Assembly: GCA_946807835.1 (NCBI GenBank)
Contig: OX327691.1
Location: 3,112,188 to 3,176,187 of the forward strand
Reading direction: 5' to 3'
DNA: 64,000 bases
From: Ailanthus altissimus
Lineage: Eukaryota > Streptophyta > Magnoliopsida > Sapindales > Simaroubaceae
The notes below the pieces were generated by a model. The model was not told the origin of the DNA, did no database searches, and worked only from the letters and a program-made list of their open reading frames with translations. The translations under genes were made by a program, and so were the position numbers. Positions 47,969 to 61,357 of the stretch are shown piece after piece (position 1 is the first letter of the stretch; each line of letters starts with the position of its first letter).

Positions 47969-50432
47969 TGAGTTGAGTGTGTAATTTATAAGTGTACATG
48001 CAATTTTAAAAATTTACAACACGCAGGGGAAGCATATTAACAAATACACTCAATTAATATAAATTAAACACATAATCATATATATACATACGTATAACCA
48101 ATATATGATATTGTAAATGATAAATACCTACCTAATGAAGGTAGCTTTAAAAATCTTCAAGTCTTCCAATTTTTCAATTGTAGAGCTTGCCTTGAAGTGT
48201 ATTCTTAAATAATTATAGTCCATAACAATCCGATGAGATTATAGAGTTAGAATAATAGCTTTGATATAAACTTTCTAATAATTTTGTGTTTATCTCTTAA
48301 ACACTTTAATTTCTTGGTTAACTCTTTAAATAATTTTATTTTGTTTCAAAGAAAAATAGAAATTGTTATTTGAAGAATTTTGCAACTCTTGCAAAATAGA
48401 AACAATTTCCTTTTCTTTCTAAAATGACCGGATTTCCATGAGAGAAGAGGAAGACGAAGATGTGTTTGTTCTATTAACTTTTTGAGAGAACAAAAGCAAA
48501 ATTCTCTCTTACTTTTCATTATTTTGCTGAATACACAAAGTGTAGAGCATATAAAAACTTATCTCGTGAGGTGGTTGAAACACTTAATTACAATAATGTT
48601 CTCATATGTCCACTTCCTTAATTATTTCACACTTGCCGAATCTATCACCCAAAAACCAATGAATACGCTTTTATTTTTTTGCTTCTAATGGCCAACACTT
48701 GGCCCTACAAGCAATTACACTTTTGTTTCTTTCATTTATTACAATAAATAAATGAAAAAAATCCATGTGCTAGGAATGCTTGAATACATTTGCCCAAGAA
48801 TAGAAGCCAAGTGCAAAGAATTATTTTTCATTTTGGCAAAAGACATTCGGCCCCACAAAAGAATGGCGTCTATTTTCATTTGTTTCTATTTCTTTAATAT
48901 TTATTAAATCAAATTTAACAAATAAACGACATGTACTTTGTATTTGATTATTTAACCAATTGTTTCACTTTAAATATAATAATATATCTAATATATTGTT
49001 TGTTTATTCTAAAACATTTTATAAATAAACAAATGGCATTGTATGTCCAACAAACAAAGTCATTTTCGTAACTTCAAAGTTAAACAATGAATGGCCTACA
49101 ATGTGTCATGTGTCATCATCTCATTGGTTAACTACTATTGTTAATTAATTGATGTACTTAACACTTAAGTCTTGACAAGTGCATATCTTGAGAGAACTTG
49201 AAACAAATATCTTAGTTTGCTGGAATTTTACTGGATCAAATTATTCAATCAAGTCATCTACCCTAGTGCGCAATGAGTACACTTTATATTATGAGACTCT
49301 CTAGGTCCAAGCCTGGCTTATCATATGGAGCTCCTTTATACGTTTGTAAATAATACCCTACACACATGTTACGAATATTACAAAGCAACGCGTTAGACCA
49401 TACAAGTTGAGGTTATAACATATTTATATAATCCATCTGTCATTTATACCCTGAAAGAGCAGAGATATAGATCATCACCGTTAAATCTCTATTTGCTCAA
49501 CTATGAACTTATCTCTAGATTTATAATTTGAAAATTAATATCCACAAAAACTTTTACGATATTGTTTATCCTTAAGAAAAATATTTTTCGGGGTTTATAC
49601 TTATGCCATATCTCGGAGCATTAAGATATACAATCTCGGAGCATTAAGATATATAACTCACTCAAATGAGCTAACAGATCCCATATCTATGTACATCGGA
49701 CTCTATGTGCATCAGACCATACCCAGTGACACCAGAGGTCAGATCGTAAAAGGTTTCTAACATGTGTAGAACCAAAGTATGGTGGATCACTCATAAGCCT
49801 ACTATGGCACTTAAGTCAAAGGACCACGAATACTACTCAACTTGGAATACCTTCTATTGATGTCTTTATGAGATGTCTATTGGAGGTCCTCGTGAGTTTG
49901 TTTAGTACCTAGTTCTCACTGAATACTTGTATCTCTATACGAATTTCCACTAAGCTCATGGTTTGCTAAGACTAACCATTCGAACCATCCAGATATAAAT
50001 ATACATTGATCTATATTAATGGATTTTACCGATAAACCCGTATTGGTAAAATTAGATTAGGAACATAGTGTTTAAGAACATACTTATATAATGACATTTC
50101 CTAGCATTGTTTGCAATTACGTCATTACTAATATATTCTCAGATTTTTGTCCCATTTCGGACAAGGTTCTAACTTTTTAGATTTCGCTAACTCTTATAAC
50201 CTACTAACTCTTAGCACTTATTACTCTTAGCGTTGCTAACACTTGGCACTGATCTAAACTCCTTTAGACTAGATCTGAACTCCTTTAGATCATCTAATGT
50301 CTGAAACGTTACAAGCATCTTACCATTTAATAATTAATAATATTAACAGTTTTATTAGAAATGATAATTATATAAATACTATAATTAAATATTTATACAT
50401 AATGGGATGACACATAAGCACAAATCCCAATA
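47969..50432 (-). mobile_element. LTR C, same family as A, B and D
   Basis: The right end (cataagcacaaatcccaata) matches the ends of A and B, and 49240-50420 follows A and B block by block ('gcgcaatgagtacact', 'aggttataacat', 'atcaccgttaaatctctat', 'ctcaactTGgaataccttctattgatg'). The left part near 48150-48220 (cttgaagtgtattcttaaataattatagtc) matches B at 45930. The left end at about 47969 is an estimate. I found no exact duplication. No coding sequence. Confidence 0.7.
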
Positions 50433-53144
50433 TATATATGTTAGAAAATTTGTAGAACTACATCAAAGATAGATACTAATAACATATAAAATAAATCATA
50501 CACCACACAAAAAGACATAATAATTTAACGTGATTCATCCTAAATTAAGCTATGTCTAAAATGAGAGAAATTCAGTATAATGGTTATTACAAATTACAAT
50601 AGTATAAATCACTAACATTCGTGTATTTATTATAGTTAATCTAAGCATTTAATCCACTATTTTCACATATTTCTTCTCTTATAATCTAGAATTTATTCTT
50701 AAACTATTTATATAATATGTGTTTAGGACGATCTGAGAGATCATGACTTAACAAAATATCATTGGCTAAGTGATCATACACTAACATGGCGGGATATATA
50801 TTAAAGATATAGCATGGGCTTGAACGATAAATCTCAACCCCTTCGTCCTTATAAGTTTGAGAGTTGAACCCACCAAACTTCTGAAGGGCTCATAAAGTCA
50901 TCAAATTTACTTTGGCTAACTGAGTGTAAGGAATTTTATAGATAAGCCTAGTTTCAAACGGTAAAAGGTATGAGAGTTAGGCTTTCACAATAAATAATGG
51001 AGAGACACAAGTGCTATGATGTGTGTAAGAACTATTATAAATGCTATTGAACCCATGTGAGGTGTATATTTTATTATCAAAGAATAGGTTTTATGTTGTA
51101 AGAACCCTAGTTTTAAAGGTTAGAGGAAACTTGGCTTTAGATTCTTATGATATTAAGTTAGTGATCTATTTATAGGTGTTGTAGGCTTGTAAACAGACGC
51201 AAAGTGCTACTATGCTCGTGTTCTTTTATGAATAACGTGAAAAGATGCAATGTAGGAAATGCCATTTGTGTTAAAAGAGTTCTAGAGTAACTAGAATGCA
51301 TGAAAAGGCTTCTAAAGTTGTTATTCTTATGTTTCATATAAAATATAAATTTTTTTTTTAAAGGTCATGTATTAGGTCAAGACTCCTTATTTGGCCTCTT
51401 ATCCTTTTATAATCTACTTTATTTAATGAGTTTTACACCTCTTAAGAGAAAAAAGGAATTTAGTAAATAAAAGTGGCAATATACATTTTTATTCTAACTA
51501 AAAGACTAATATGCTTATTAGTTACTAAGTAAGGAAGTTACCCAACTTTTATTTAAGAAGGATTCTAATAGCTAAATAGTGTCTTATTGGGATGTTACTC
51601 TATTAGCCTTAGTAATATGGGTTTAACCTTAGTAACAGCTTAGGGGTCCACATGCTTATTTAGTGTAACATTATACTTATCAAACCATGACAGATTGGTG
51701 AAGCTTTGAAAAGTGGCTTAGACTTATATGTCTTACCATGTTATATGTATCTAGGTATATGCACGGGTTTGGGTCTTCATAGATTTGTTTACAATAATAT
51801 TTAATCCCCTTAATCGTATGGGCTATGTAGTGCTAGCGAGGTAAGTTTTATGATTAATACAACCTATTAACAACCACTATAACCACCAATTTGATGTTCT
51901 CCAGTTGAATTACGACTTTGAGATTGTCGAGATCATAGTAGAGTTAAAGCCATTAAGCAGGATTTCCAAAGACATGATCGAAATTAAAAAAGAACAGTGA
52001 CCATTGAGCGGGATCTCGAGAAACCTGGTCAAAACTAAAAGAGTGACCATTAAGCAGGGATTTTGGTGTGGTGCTTCATTAGCCTATCATACTTTAGTAT
52101 CCCACCTTGACCTTAACCTTGACTTTAACCAAATGCCAATGATGATGAGTCGACCTTCTTGGCTAAAAAGAGTAATGGTTTTGATAAGTTGGGTAAGACT
52201 AAGGTATTGATTGGTGGCTGCTCAGAAAGTAAATGAGTTGAGATGAGAGAGTGATGCTCCGCCCATCCCACCAACGATACTAATGTCATTAGCAGGGCTT
52301 TCCATTCTTCTGGATACTCTTCTATTTTTACTCGTGATTCTAAAGTCTTCATCACAATTTCATCAGCTACTGCTAAAAGCTTTAACTCCTAACTCTATTT
52401 TTTATTTTAAGATGCAACTTCATTTTTTATTTTTATCGCAAACTAAAACTAAATTACCCCTTATAAGGATCTATAGATGGTTTTCTTTGAACATTTTAAT
52501 TTGTTTCCATTTTGATGATCCAGATCATAATCTTTGATCTGCTTGGGTATTTTTCAGGTTTTTAATAGTTTATTAAAGGCAACAACATTCAATAATTGTC
52601 CACCTTCCATTTAAAAGTTAAAAGACATGTGCTTTTACATTTAATTTGGGTGGGGGTAGAAAAGTACTTGTTCAAAGGGCCATTAGTTGTAACAATTAGG
52701 TGTCTTTTTGAGCACATTTAAGAGAAAATTTGTCTTTTTCGTCAAACCTTGAAGTTCATATGTCTATATCCCTTATTTTTCTTATACACATATTTGTTAA
52801 ATTTTGAGTAACATCAATTTCGTATAATATTTGTTAGGGTAACATTTTCAATAGATAACACATCCTTCATTCCACATGTTTAAAATTTATTAATATTACA
52901 AATTGGAACAATACAATGTAAAAATATGAAAATATATATTATAATCAAAGTCACAAATAAAAATAATGTTTGAGCAGGTACTTTCACTTACTAAACACTA
53001 CTTTTTACCCTCTATTTTTACTGAGCTATGACCAGAGAACATAATTGAGTAGATACTTATATTTAATGAAGAGTTAATATTTGTCGATAAATAGATGAAA
53101 GATTTGTTAGGTATGAATTTTTAAGTAGAGCTTTTTATTATATA
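50433..53144. other. Mixed intergenic DNA with possible captured fragments
   Basis: 50439 begins TGTTAGAAAATTTGTAGAAC with 'ataatttaacgtgattcatc' further on, the style of a copia LTR, without a partner. 51949-52070 holds a short imperfect tandem repeat (three copies of 'gaccattRagcRggatY'). 52125-52380 on the minus strand has an open frame with ALLMTLVSLVGWAEHHSLI that looks protein-like, but I do not recognise it. No confident gene. Confidence 0.45.
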
Positions 53145-53638
53145 TGTTAGACATAACCATATATTGGATTCACATCCATATAATTATAACTCAAGATCTA
53201 TCATGTCAAATTATCAAGATAAATGTTGAGAAAAACATACATAGAAAATTCATGGTATTAGAACTTTGAAGATTAGCAGCCTTGAATAAGAATTAAGAGT
53301 ATAATGGCTTTCCACAATCAAATTTATGTAGGCTCAATGGGTTTTTCTTTGTGTGGTGAAAAAAGAGGAGAAGAGCTCTACGTGAATTAATTTGACTTGA
53401 GGACCACAACCTGAAAAAATGTCTTTATATACTAGGTTAAATTATGACTCCATCACTCATAATCCAACTAGTATTGGGTTTCTACACATAATAAGCCCAT
53501 ATCAAATTAGATGTCTCTGGAGCCTAATAAAATATAACTCAAATAGATCACTTAAATAAACCCTTATTTAAGATAGCTCATAATGTATAATTATTGTTAA
53601 TATGTGAGCCCACACAAAGGAAATAATAAAACCTAACA
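53145..53638 (-). repeat. 3' LTR of the copia element
   Basis: 494 bp, on its own strand from TGTTAGGTTTTATT to GTCTAACA, next to the polypurine tract AAGTGGGAGATT. The TATA-like TAGTATATAAAG is near 53430 (complement). The same family LTR is at 5375-5845. Confidence 0.88.
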
Positions 53639-54119
53639 ATCTCCCACTTGGGCCACATATGTCATCTGAAAATAATTATACACCATAAACTTTAGTGCGT
53701 ATAATAAATGCTATCTTATCTTGAAACATCTCTTTAGATATAATCTGGTCCATTAACTATATCAATATGAGATCAAAACGACCTTCATTGCATATATTCA
53801 CAACTATACCCATCAATGGTCACCATACTAATATAATTAATGACATAAATCAAATATGGATGTGTAGCATAAAAATTACATAAAATGTGATCTCCAAACA
53901 TGTCTATTTCTAACTGGTCCTACTTTATAACTCCAACAAGTTAAATACTTTCTATACTTTATGCAAAACCGCAATAGAAAGTACCAAACACTTTCTAAAC
54001 TTTATGCAAAACTGCAGTAGAAAGTGTAACCTTATTTCAGAGTTTCAACAAACCATCAAACTTTATTCTATAAAAAATAAACCATAAGCGTGTCTTTTAA
54101 CTAAATGAACATCAAATGA

Positions 54120-55240
54120 CAAACTCCCACTATTCATGCACATCGTCAAATAATACAACACCCATATGAGCAACATGCTCATGAAACACCTTGGGTAGTA
54201 ACCCTCTGGTGAACGGATCTACAATTATAGAGTTTGTACTAATATTCTCTATTGACATTTGTTGACTCTAAACTCTTTCTTTAACAACTAGAAACTTAAA
54301 GTCAATGTGCTTAGACTTCGAAGAGCTTCTATTGTTATGGTAATACATCACTGTGGCTTTATTATCACCATAAGTTTTTTTTAATGATTTTTTTAATACC
54401 ATTGACAATACGCAGCCCTGTGATAAAGTTTCATAACTATATCTCATAATTTGATGCCTTAAAATAAGCTATAAAGTTAGTCACTATAATGAAAGAAGTT
54501 ACGGGTGTTTGCTTGATACTCTTCTAGAAATAGCTCATTGGGCTAAAGTATATTTATATAACTTAATGTAGATCTCTTATCATCTAGGCATCTAGCAAAA
54601 TTGGAGTTGAAATACCTCATGAGTTATAATCTTTTTGACCTCCTAAATGTGAGTATGTAATCTTTTATTCTTTGTAAATATCATATAACCCCTTTTAGCT
54701 GCTTTCCAATGATCCACCCTAAGGTTGCTTTACATATCTTTCTAGCATTTCAATAATGTGCGTAATATCTCGACAAGTATATACTAGAGTATAGGAAAGA
54801 CTCCATACTACAGATGCATAAGGAGATTTTTATATCTCTTTATATTAAATATTATTCTTGAGGCACTGACTGAGATTTAACTTATCACTCTTAGCAATGA
54901 GCGTGTCTCCTAGAGTACAGTTCTTTATGCTATACCGACTATGCACCTTATCGATATAGTTCTTTTGTGATAAACTCAGGATACCTTGAGTGTGATCTCG
55001 ATGTATATGAATTCCTAATACAAAATATGCATTCCCAAGATCTTTCATTTCAAAATTTCTTTATAGAAATCTGTTGGTTTCGTGCAATAGGTCTATATCG
55101 TTGCTTGCTAGTAATATGTCATTGACATATAAAACCGGAAGATAAACTTACTCATACTGAACTTGTGATATATGTATTTATCAAATGCATTTTTCTCAAA
55201 ACCAAATGAGGTAAGTCACTATTGACGGGATGCTTGCTTG
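54120..55240 (-). pseudogene. Copia reverse transcriptase and RNase H remnant
   Basis: The RT active site (complement of 55106-55132) reads LYVNDILLA; the catalytic YVDD is changed to YVND by an Asp to Asn codon (complement of 55121-55123). An open frame 54845-55048 continues with MKDLGNAYFVLGIHIHRD and GILSLSQKNYIDKVHSRYSI. The RNase H end (KVFHEHVAHMGVV type) is near 54190-54130. Frame changes and stops lie between. Confidence 0.83.
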
Positions 55241-56399
55241 AAATAGTATATGAACTTATTTAATTTGTAGACTATATTCTTTTAGTCTCTAGACACAGTT
55301 TTCTGGGTGCACTCTATATATAATTTTCTCAATATCACTATTGAGAAATATGGTATTTACGTCTATTTGATGTAGCTCTAAAATAAAATGAGCTATAAAT
55401 ACCATGATGATTTTAAAAAAAGTCTTTCGTTGACACTGGAGAGAAAGTCTCTTTATAATTAATGTCTTCCTTTTGAGTGAAACCCTTAGTAACGAGACAC
55501 ATTTTATATCTTTCGATGTTGCCTTTTGAATCCCTCATGATCTTATATATCCATTTACAACTAATGAGTTTTATACCTTTAGGCAACTTGATAAGATTTT
55601 AAACGTTGTTGTCTTTTATAGATTTCATCTCGTCCTTTATGGCCTTAATTTACTTATGAGAATTAAAACTTTGTTTGGCTTAACCAAAATTAATTGGATC
55701 ATTTCTTAGTCATATATCAAACTCATGTTCTTAGAGATAGACAACAAAATTATCTGAAATTGCACTTCTCCTTTCTCTAGTAGATATTCTTAATGACACT
55801 TATTCTTAAGGTTGTTGAGGTTACTTTTGATGAATAGAAGCAGATTCTTTATTTTTTATTGGGAGCTCCTGTATATTGTCTTGTATTTCTAGACCTGCTT
55901 ATTGAATAATGTCAGAAAAATAAGTCTGATCATTTTCAATAGCAGCTGTAAGAAGATAAATAAATTCATCTTCAAAGACAATATCCTTAATATACCTTAT
56001 CTCCCACCAAACTCAACATCCTTAAGAAATTTAGTATTCCCATCTCGAAAAAAGATTTACTTGAGGGATCATAAAACTTAAAACCTCTCGATCTTTCAAA
56101 ATATCCAATAAAATAACATCTAAGGTTTATTAGGCCTATATAGCATAGCCTTAGCTAGATAACCCCAGACATGCAAATGCCTAATACTAGGCATTTTGCT
56201 AGTCCATAACTCGTACGGTGTTTTAGATACTACTTTACTTAGAACTCTGATATAAACTGCAATCTTTAGTGCTTCTCTCTAAAGTGATTTAAGTAAAGAA
56301 GAATGATTAATCATACTTTTAACCATTCTTTAAGTATTCAATTTCGTCTCTTAGCAACACTATTCATGTTTGATTTCTCAAGCATTATGTATTATGGGA

Positions 56400-56578
56400 C
56401 GATGTCACACTCCTCTAGGAATTTGACAAAAAAAAATAATGGATAGCATTCACCTGATCTGTCATATCTTTCATAGTATTTACCACCATAGTCAGATTTG
56501 ACAACTTTAATTTTCTTACCAAGTTGATTTTCAATTTCAGCTTTGAAAGCATTAAACATGCCTAGAGATTGAGACTTT
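56400..56578 (-). pseudogene. Copia integrase, second half
   Basis: The minus strand continues from the insertion with SQSLGMFNAFKAEIENQLGK and KVVKSDYGGKYYERYD, typical of copia integrase (the second motif is normally SDRGGEYYGRYD, so an Arg and a Glu are changed). The interrupted gene is therefore one integrase split by a later insertion. Confidence 0.8.
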
Positions 56579-58012
56579 TGTAAGCGTAAATTATATCTAT
56601 TATTTTCATTCCCTTAACTTGATTTATTACTCATTTTAATAAGAATATTATACTTTATATATGTTTTATTGTTATTTTATAGATTTTGAGTCAATGGAGT
56701 AATTAGGGATGAAAATTTAAGAAAAACAAAACAAAACATCAAATGCTACGGTACTCGGGGAACAGTAATTCGCTACAGTACTTCGCTGAATGGGGTGAAC
56801 AGTAATTTGCCCCAGCGACAATTCCAGCACTCAAGACGTCTCGCTGCAGCGGCAAGTGAACAGTGCTATAAACAGTGTCGCGCAGAACAATATTACGTGA
56901 ACAGTACCCCCCCTCGGTTCTACAGTGATGTCGCCCCTATCGATGAACAATATTAGCTGCAGCGGTGAACAGTGCAATTTTTCCTAATCCTAAAAGAAAT
57001 ACAACTCAAAGACTCCAATCAATCCCTATATAAAGGTCACTCATTTCAGACCTTAAGAACACATAACTTAAGGCTCTTAGAGTCACAACACATTGAAGAA
57101 GAATAATTTTTAGAGAGAGAAGTAAGGAGAATTTAAGGAAGCAAGAGATTATTGGCGAATCTTTGGTGTATCAACCAACTGCAAATTGACGTCTATATTG
57201 GGTTGCTTTTGGTTGTATCATGTTTATTTTATTTTTTAGTCATAATTCTCTTGTTATCATAAGCTAAATTTATTTTCTAGGGTTGTTACTTGAACTCAAT
57301 ATGTGAGCTTAATTGTTGGATCTTTTTAATATTTATTTGAACTCAAGTCTTCATTATTCAAATTATTTATTCTTAATGCTTCATTATATCTGATTAATAT
57401 TATGATTGATTTGGTAATACTTTGATAAACTCGGAAGAGGCATCATTGTATTTAAACTTAGATAATTTGATGCATGATTGTAGAGTAACAGTTAATATTG
57501 CATATGCAAGTTTCAAATTAAGATAGGAATATACCTACTTGGCATGCATGGTTAATAAGACTTCTTCTTAATAAATCTTAATTTATTACAAGTACCATAA
57601 GAATATAGGTATTTGATAAATTAAGATATACTTGCATGGCATTGGAAGAGGCTTGTGAATATATTAGTGTCTTAACTAATAATAAGAATTGAGGGATATA
57701 AATATTAAAATGATTAATCTTTAGAAGACATATTGAAGGATAGTAATTAACCATAGGCTTTCTCTATATTGTTATTTTCTTATTTTATTTGAGCTGTGTC
57801 ATTTATTTTCTGCACTTTTATTTTACTTAAATTTATTGCAAAATTAAGATTTGATTTTTTTTGAATAATTATAAGAAATATATAATTTTAGTACTTGGTA
57901 GAAAATAAAAATTATCCCTATAGGTTTGACATCTGACTTTATAAGTCCCTTTATTACTTGTTACGATAATATATACTTACATTTAATTTTAAGATATAAA
58001 AATATCGCATCA
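56579..58012 (+). mobile_element. Gypsy solo LTR inside the copia integrase
   Basis: A 1434 bp LTR runs TGTAAGCG to ATCGCATCA in plus orientation, opposite to the copia gene around it. Flanks are ACTTT (56574-56578) and ACTTC (58013-58017), one mismatch. Its content is the reverse complement of the LTRs at 33076-34340 and 44183-45311 (for example 'cataatattRatcagatataatgaa', 'taggtat' and 'gcatgcatggttaata'). No gag or pol is attached, so it is a solo LTR. Confidence 0.85.
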
Positions 58013-58017
58013 ACTTC

Positions 58018-58180
58018 TCATAAATCAGGTAAAGGTACCCAAAAGAGAATAATCATCAATGAACATAATAAAATATTATTGGTCATTCCAAGAAGCCGTA
58101 AGGAATGGTCCATAAATATCAGTATTTATTAGTTTTAAGACATTATTACTCATGTTGGCACCTAATTTTCTATTGTTTAT
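58018..58180 (-). pseudogene. Copia integrase, first half
   Basis: DIYGPFLTASWNDQ and LIYEK-type motifs of the integrase catalytic core are seen, ending at the point where the solo LTR was inserted (58012). The second half continues at 56578, on the far side of that LTR. Confidence 0.78.
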
Positions 58181-58689
58181 TTGTTTTTCCTTAATACATT
58201 CAATACAGATTTTAAAAATCTGTTGAATTAAAAGAATTAAGAATTTCATCTGATAGAGGTCTTTCTATTCTTTGTTTAGAGATATGTCTTAAATGTTTAT
58301 GCCATAACATAACGAAATTCTCATCAATTAATTTTCATTTTGTACTACATTTATTAACATGCAAGGATTCATTAAAAGAAGCATGAGTATTTAATATATA
58401 AAGATTATCAATAAGAGAACCAGTATCAATAATATTTGAATTTTTAACGAAACTAACTTATCAATAAGATTATAAATATGAGTATCCTAATTTGTTCAAA
58501 CTAGAAACAAAAACTATGTTTTGTCTAAATGACAGTACATAATCAGTCTCATCTAAATCCAAATAATACATGGTCTCTAATTGTAATCTAAATAACCCTA
58601 TAGCCTCTAGAAGAGCTGCATTATTGTTTTATACTTAGATGTATCTTTCAACATCAATTGAAAACTGGGTCTTAAGACAACCTTACATA

Positions 58690-59340
58690 GATACACATAT
58701 GTAAGTAGTTGCACCTGTATCTACCCACCAAGTGTGTTTAGGTACAAAAGCTAAATTAACTTTAGAATAAACAAGGTTGAGAAGTGTACTTTTCTTAACA
58801 TGCCATTTGGCGTACTTGGGATAATCCTTCTTCATATGACTAGCCTTTTTGCAGAAAAAATAAGTAATGACTGGATCTTGTTTCTTTTACACCTTATTAT
58901 GTGAAGTCCCCATTGTAATTTTCTCTCTTTTATTCCTTTTTCTTTACTAATTAGTAACTTTATTCTGAGAAATATTTGCTAAGTGAGTACTTTCAATCTT
59001 CTCGCTTCTATTTATCTTCTAATTGCACACAATGTGAAATGAGCTCATTAAGAGTCCATTTAACCTTTTGGGTGTCGTAACTTACTTTAAATTAACTGTA
59101 GTATGCAGGAAGAGATATCAAAACCAAATGCACGAGCAAGTCATTAGACAGCTTTAACTTTAGTGCCTGTAGTTGTAAAGCGAGATTAGATATTTTATGA
59201 TGTACTACTTATACTCCCTTTGCCATGATACTTTATTGAAACAAAGTTAGCTAGTAGTGTACTTTTTCAACCTTGTTTATTTTTGACAAAGCGTTGTTCA
59301 ATTTCCTCAATGAATTTCTTAGCATTTCTTTCACAGAAAT
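58690..59340 (-). pseudogene. Copia gag end, zinc knuckle and protease
   Basis: On the minus strand the zinc knuckle reads YFFCKKASHMKKDYP (about 58860-58815): the second Cys and the His remain, the first and last Cys are Tyr. It is followed by KYAKWHVKK and, at about 58735-58694, the protease start KHTWWVDTGATTY with an intact D-T-G catalytic triad. Upstream, gag frames shift repeatedly. Gag binds the RNA; protease matures the polyprotein. Confidence 0.8.
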
Positions 59341-60790
59341 AGTGCCTTAAAACATATGAATGAAATTTATATTAACAGATATAATAAAAGCAGATAAACT
59401 TATAAAGAATACATAATAAAACAATAAGCTCACAATCATGTCAGTATTTTAAGCATATACATGCATGACATAAATAAATATATAAAGGTGGGCCCCATCA
59501 CGAGATACCTAGCACAATATTAATATTTAGTCTTTGGACAGAAATATCAACTGTAAGTGGTACTCTCAATGCAGTAATCAAATGTTGATAATAAATCCTG
59601 CTAACAATAAGCTTTTCTTTGAATCGACTTATTGTATGCATAAAAAACTTAATATTTATCATACATTTATTACTGCAAATATGCCTATTATTTGACAAAA
59701 AATAATCTTCCTTTGAACCAATTATTTTTTGCATAAACAATAAACATATTCATCTTAATATCCCAAAATAAAAAAATCTACATAAGAGAGGGTACTTTGG
59801 CAATATGTTATTTCAATCAATTTATTTCGAAACATAAGACAAGTAGTGCAAAAATAAAAAATTAATTGAATGCCCATAAATAGAAAAATTAAGTTTTTCT
59901 TATGCACTATAATGGCGCATGGCGCCAAGGCAGCTGTGATTACAATACTACTAATGGTTTAAAATAGGGTCAATGATTGTTGAATCAAATTCAAATGGGT
60001 TAAATTTTGGGTTGGATCTCCATAAATCAAGTCTAGTGGATCCAATTCTCCAAAAAATAACTAAAAATATTAAATTTTGATTCAAAATTTGCTAACTTTA
60101 GATTTGCAAATATCCAAAAATAGACAACAAATAAATTTGGTTCAATATTAGGACTTATTTGTAAAATTCTCAAAAGTTTTAGGCTAAATCATAATTATTT
60201 AAAGTTGGAGGGGACAGAGTGAAAAATGTCAATTATATTGAGACCTATATGAAAATATTACAAAATTTATGACCAAACTGTAATTATCCAAAAATTTATG
60301 GATTTGTATAAAAATAGCCATAGAACTTATTTGCTACTTTTTTAAACCTTTATAGTCAAAATATAATTAAGAAAAAGCTGAAGGGTCAAAATAATATTTA
60401 CCAAAAAAACCCTAACCTCCATGCACTTTTTATGTAATGTGCTGCCGACCCTTTATCCAATTTTTTTAATATTTTAAACTATTTAAAAAAGTGAAAAATA
60501 CTAAATAGAAATTAAATTTTGAGGTTTTTCATTTTTAAATTTTCAAATCAATGACTCTTGATTATATTTGAATCTTAAATCACAATGAAAAATATAAACT
60601 AAATATTTTTCCTCAACAAAATCATAAAAAATATATACATATAATATATTTATCTTAAATAACCATATGAGAAGGATATTTAAAACAAAAATATATGTAT
60701 TAATAATCATAATAATTTAACATGATTTCTGTTCTGATACCACTTGTAGACATAACTATATATTTGATTAATATCTATATAAATATAAGG

Positions 60791-61352
60791 TATAAGGACA
60801 TTTTTATCTCATGAGTTTGACTTAATTCTTAATTTTATCTCACGAGTTTTAGAAAATCTAATTTTATCATAGTTCGTTAGTAAGATTCCGTTAAATTTAA
60901 CTGAAAATCTCTTTTGATTGTACATTGATAAATTTATCCTTAATTATTATGTTAATTATAAATGGTGATGTGAGTACGTTATACAATGTACACGTATCGG
61001 TTATTAACAGGTTATTAAAAATAAAAAGACACGTGACAAGTTTTAATAGGTTCAAAATTTAATATTCATTAAAATTTTATTTTATATTAAAAAATAATTA
61101 AAATAAATAAAACTGAATTACAAAAAACTGCGACTGCAGTCGCGACCACCAGCAGTTGTCGGATTCCGGCAATGAAAATAGAAAACATTTATGTCATTGG
61201 ATTCTATTTTTTTTTATATCTACACAATGGTGGAATCATTTTTATTAAAAGAAAACAAGAAGGTAGCCAAAAAATAGATCGAAAACAGGGGAGGGTGGCA
61301 GCCACCCCGCGCCACAGTGGAACGGTGGGGGCAGTGGCATGCACTGCCCACG
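60791..61352. other. Intergenic DNA next to the truncated 5' LTR
   Basis: Contains 'tctcatgagttt..tctcacgagttt' repeats and a GC-richer pocket at about 61290-61350. No gene. The open frames 61172-61447 (+) and 61204-61419 (-) have no recognisable motif; they overlap each other. Confidence 0.45.
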
Positions 61353-61357
61353 CCTTT

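Larger units (their letters stand above)
53145..60790 (-). mobile_element. Decayed Ty1/copia element with a nested solo LTR
   Basis: Minus-strand order: 5' LTR stub (60790-60745), primer site TGGTATCAGAAC (complement of about 60732-60743), gag with zinc knuckle and protease (about 59340-58690), integrase (58180-58018 and 56578-56400), RT (about 55240-54845), RNase H (to about 54120), polypurine tract (aagtgggagatt) and 3' LTR (53638-53145). Copies of every pol domain exist but all are broken. About 1.4 kb between gag and the primer site is unexplained. The 5' LTR matches the 3' LTR for only about 45 bp and then changes to unrelated DNA, so it is truncated. Confidence 0.88.
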
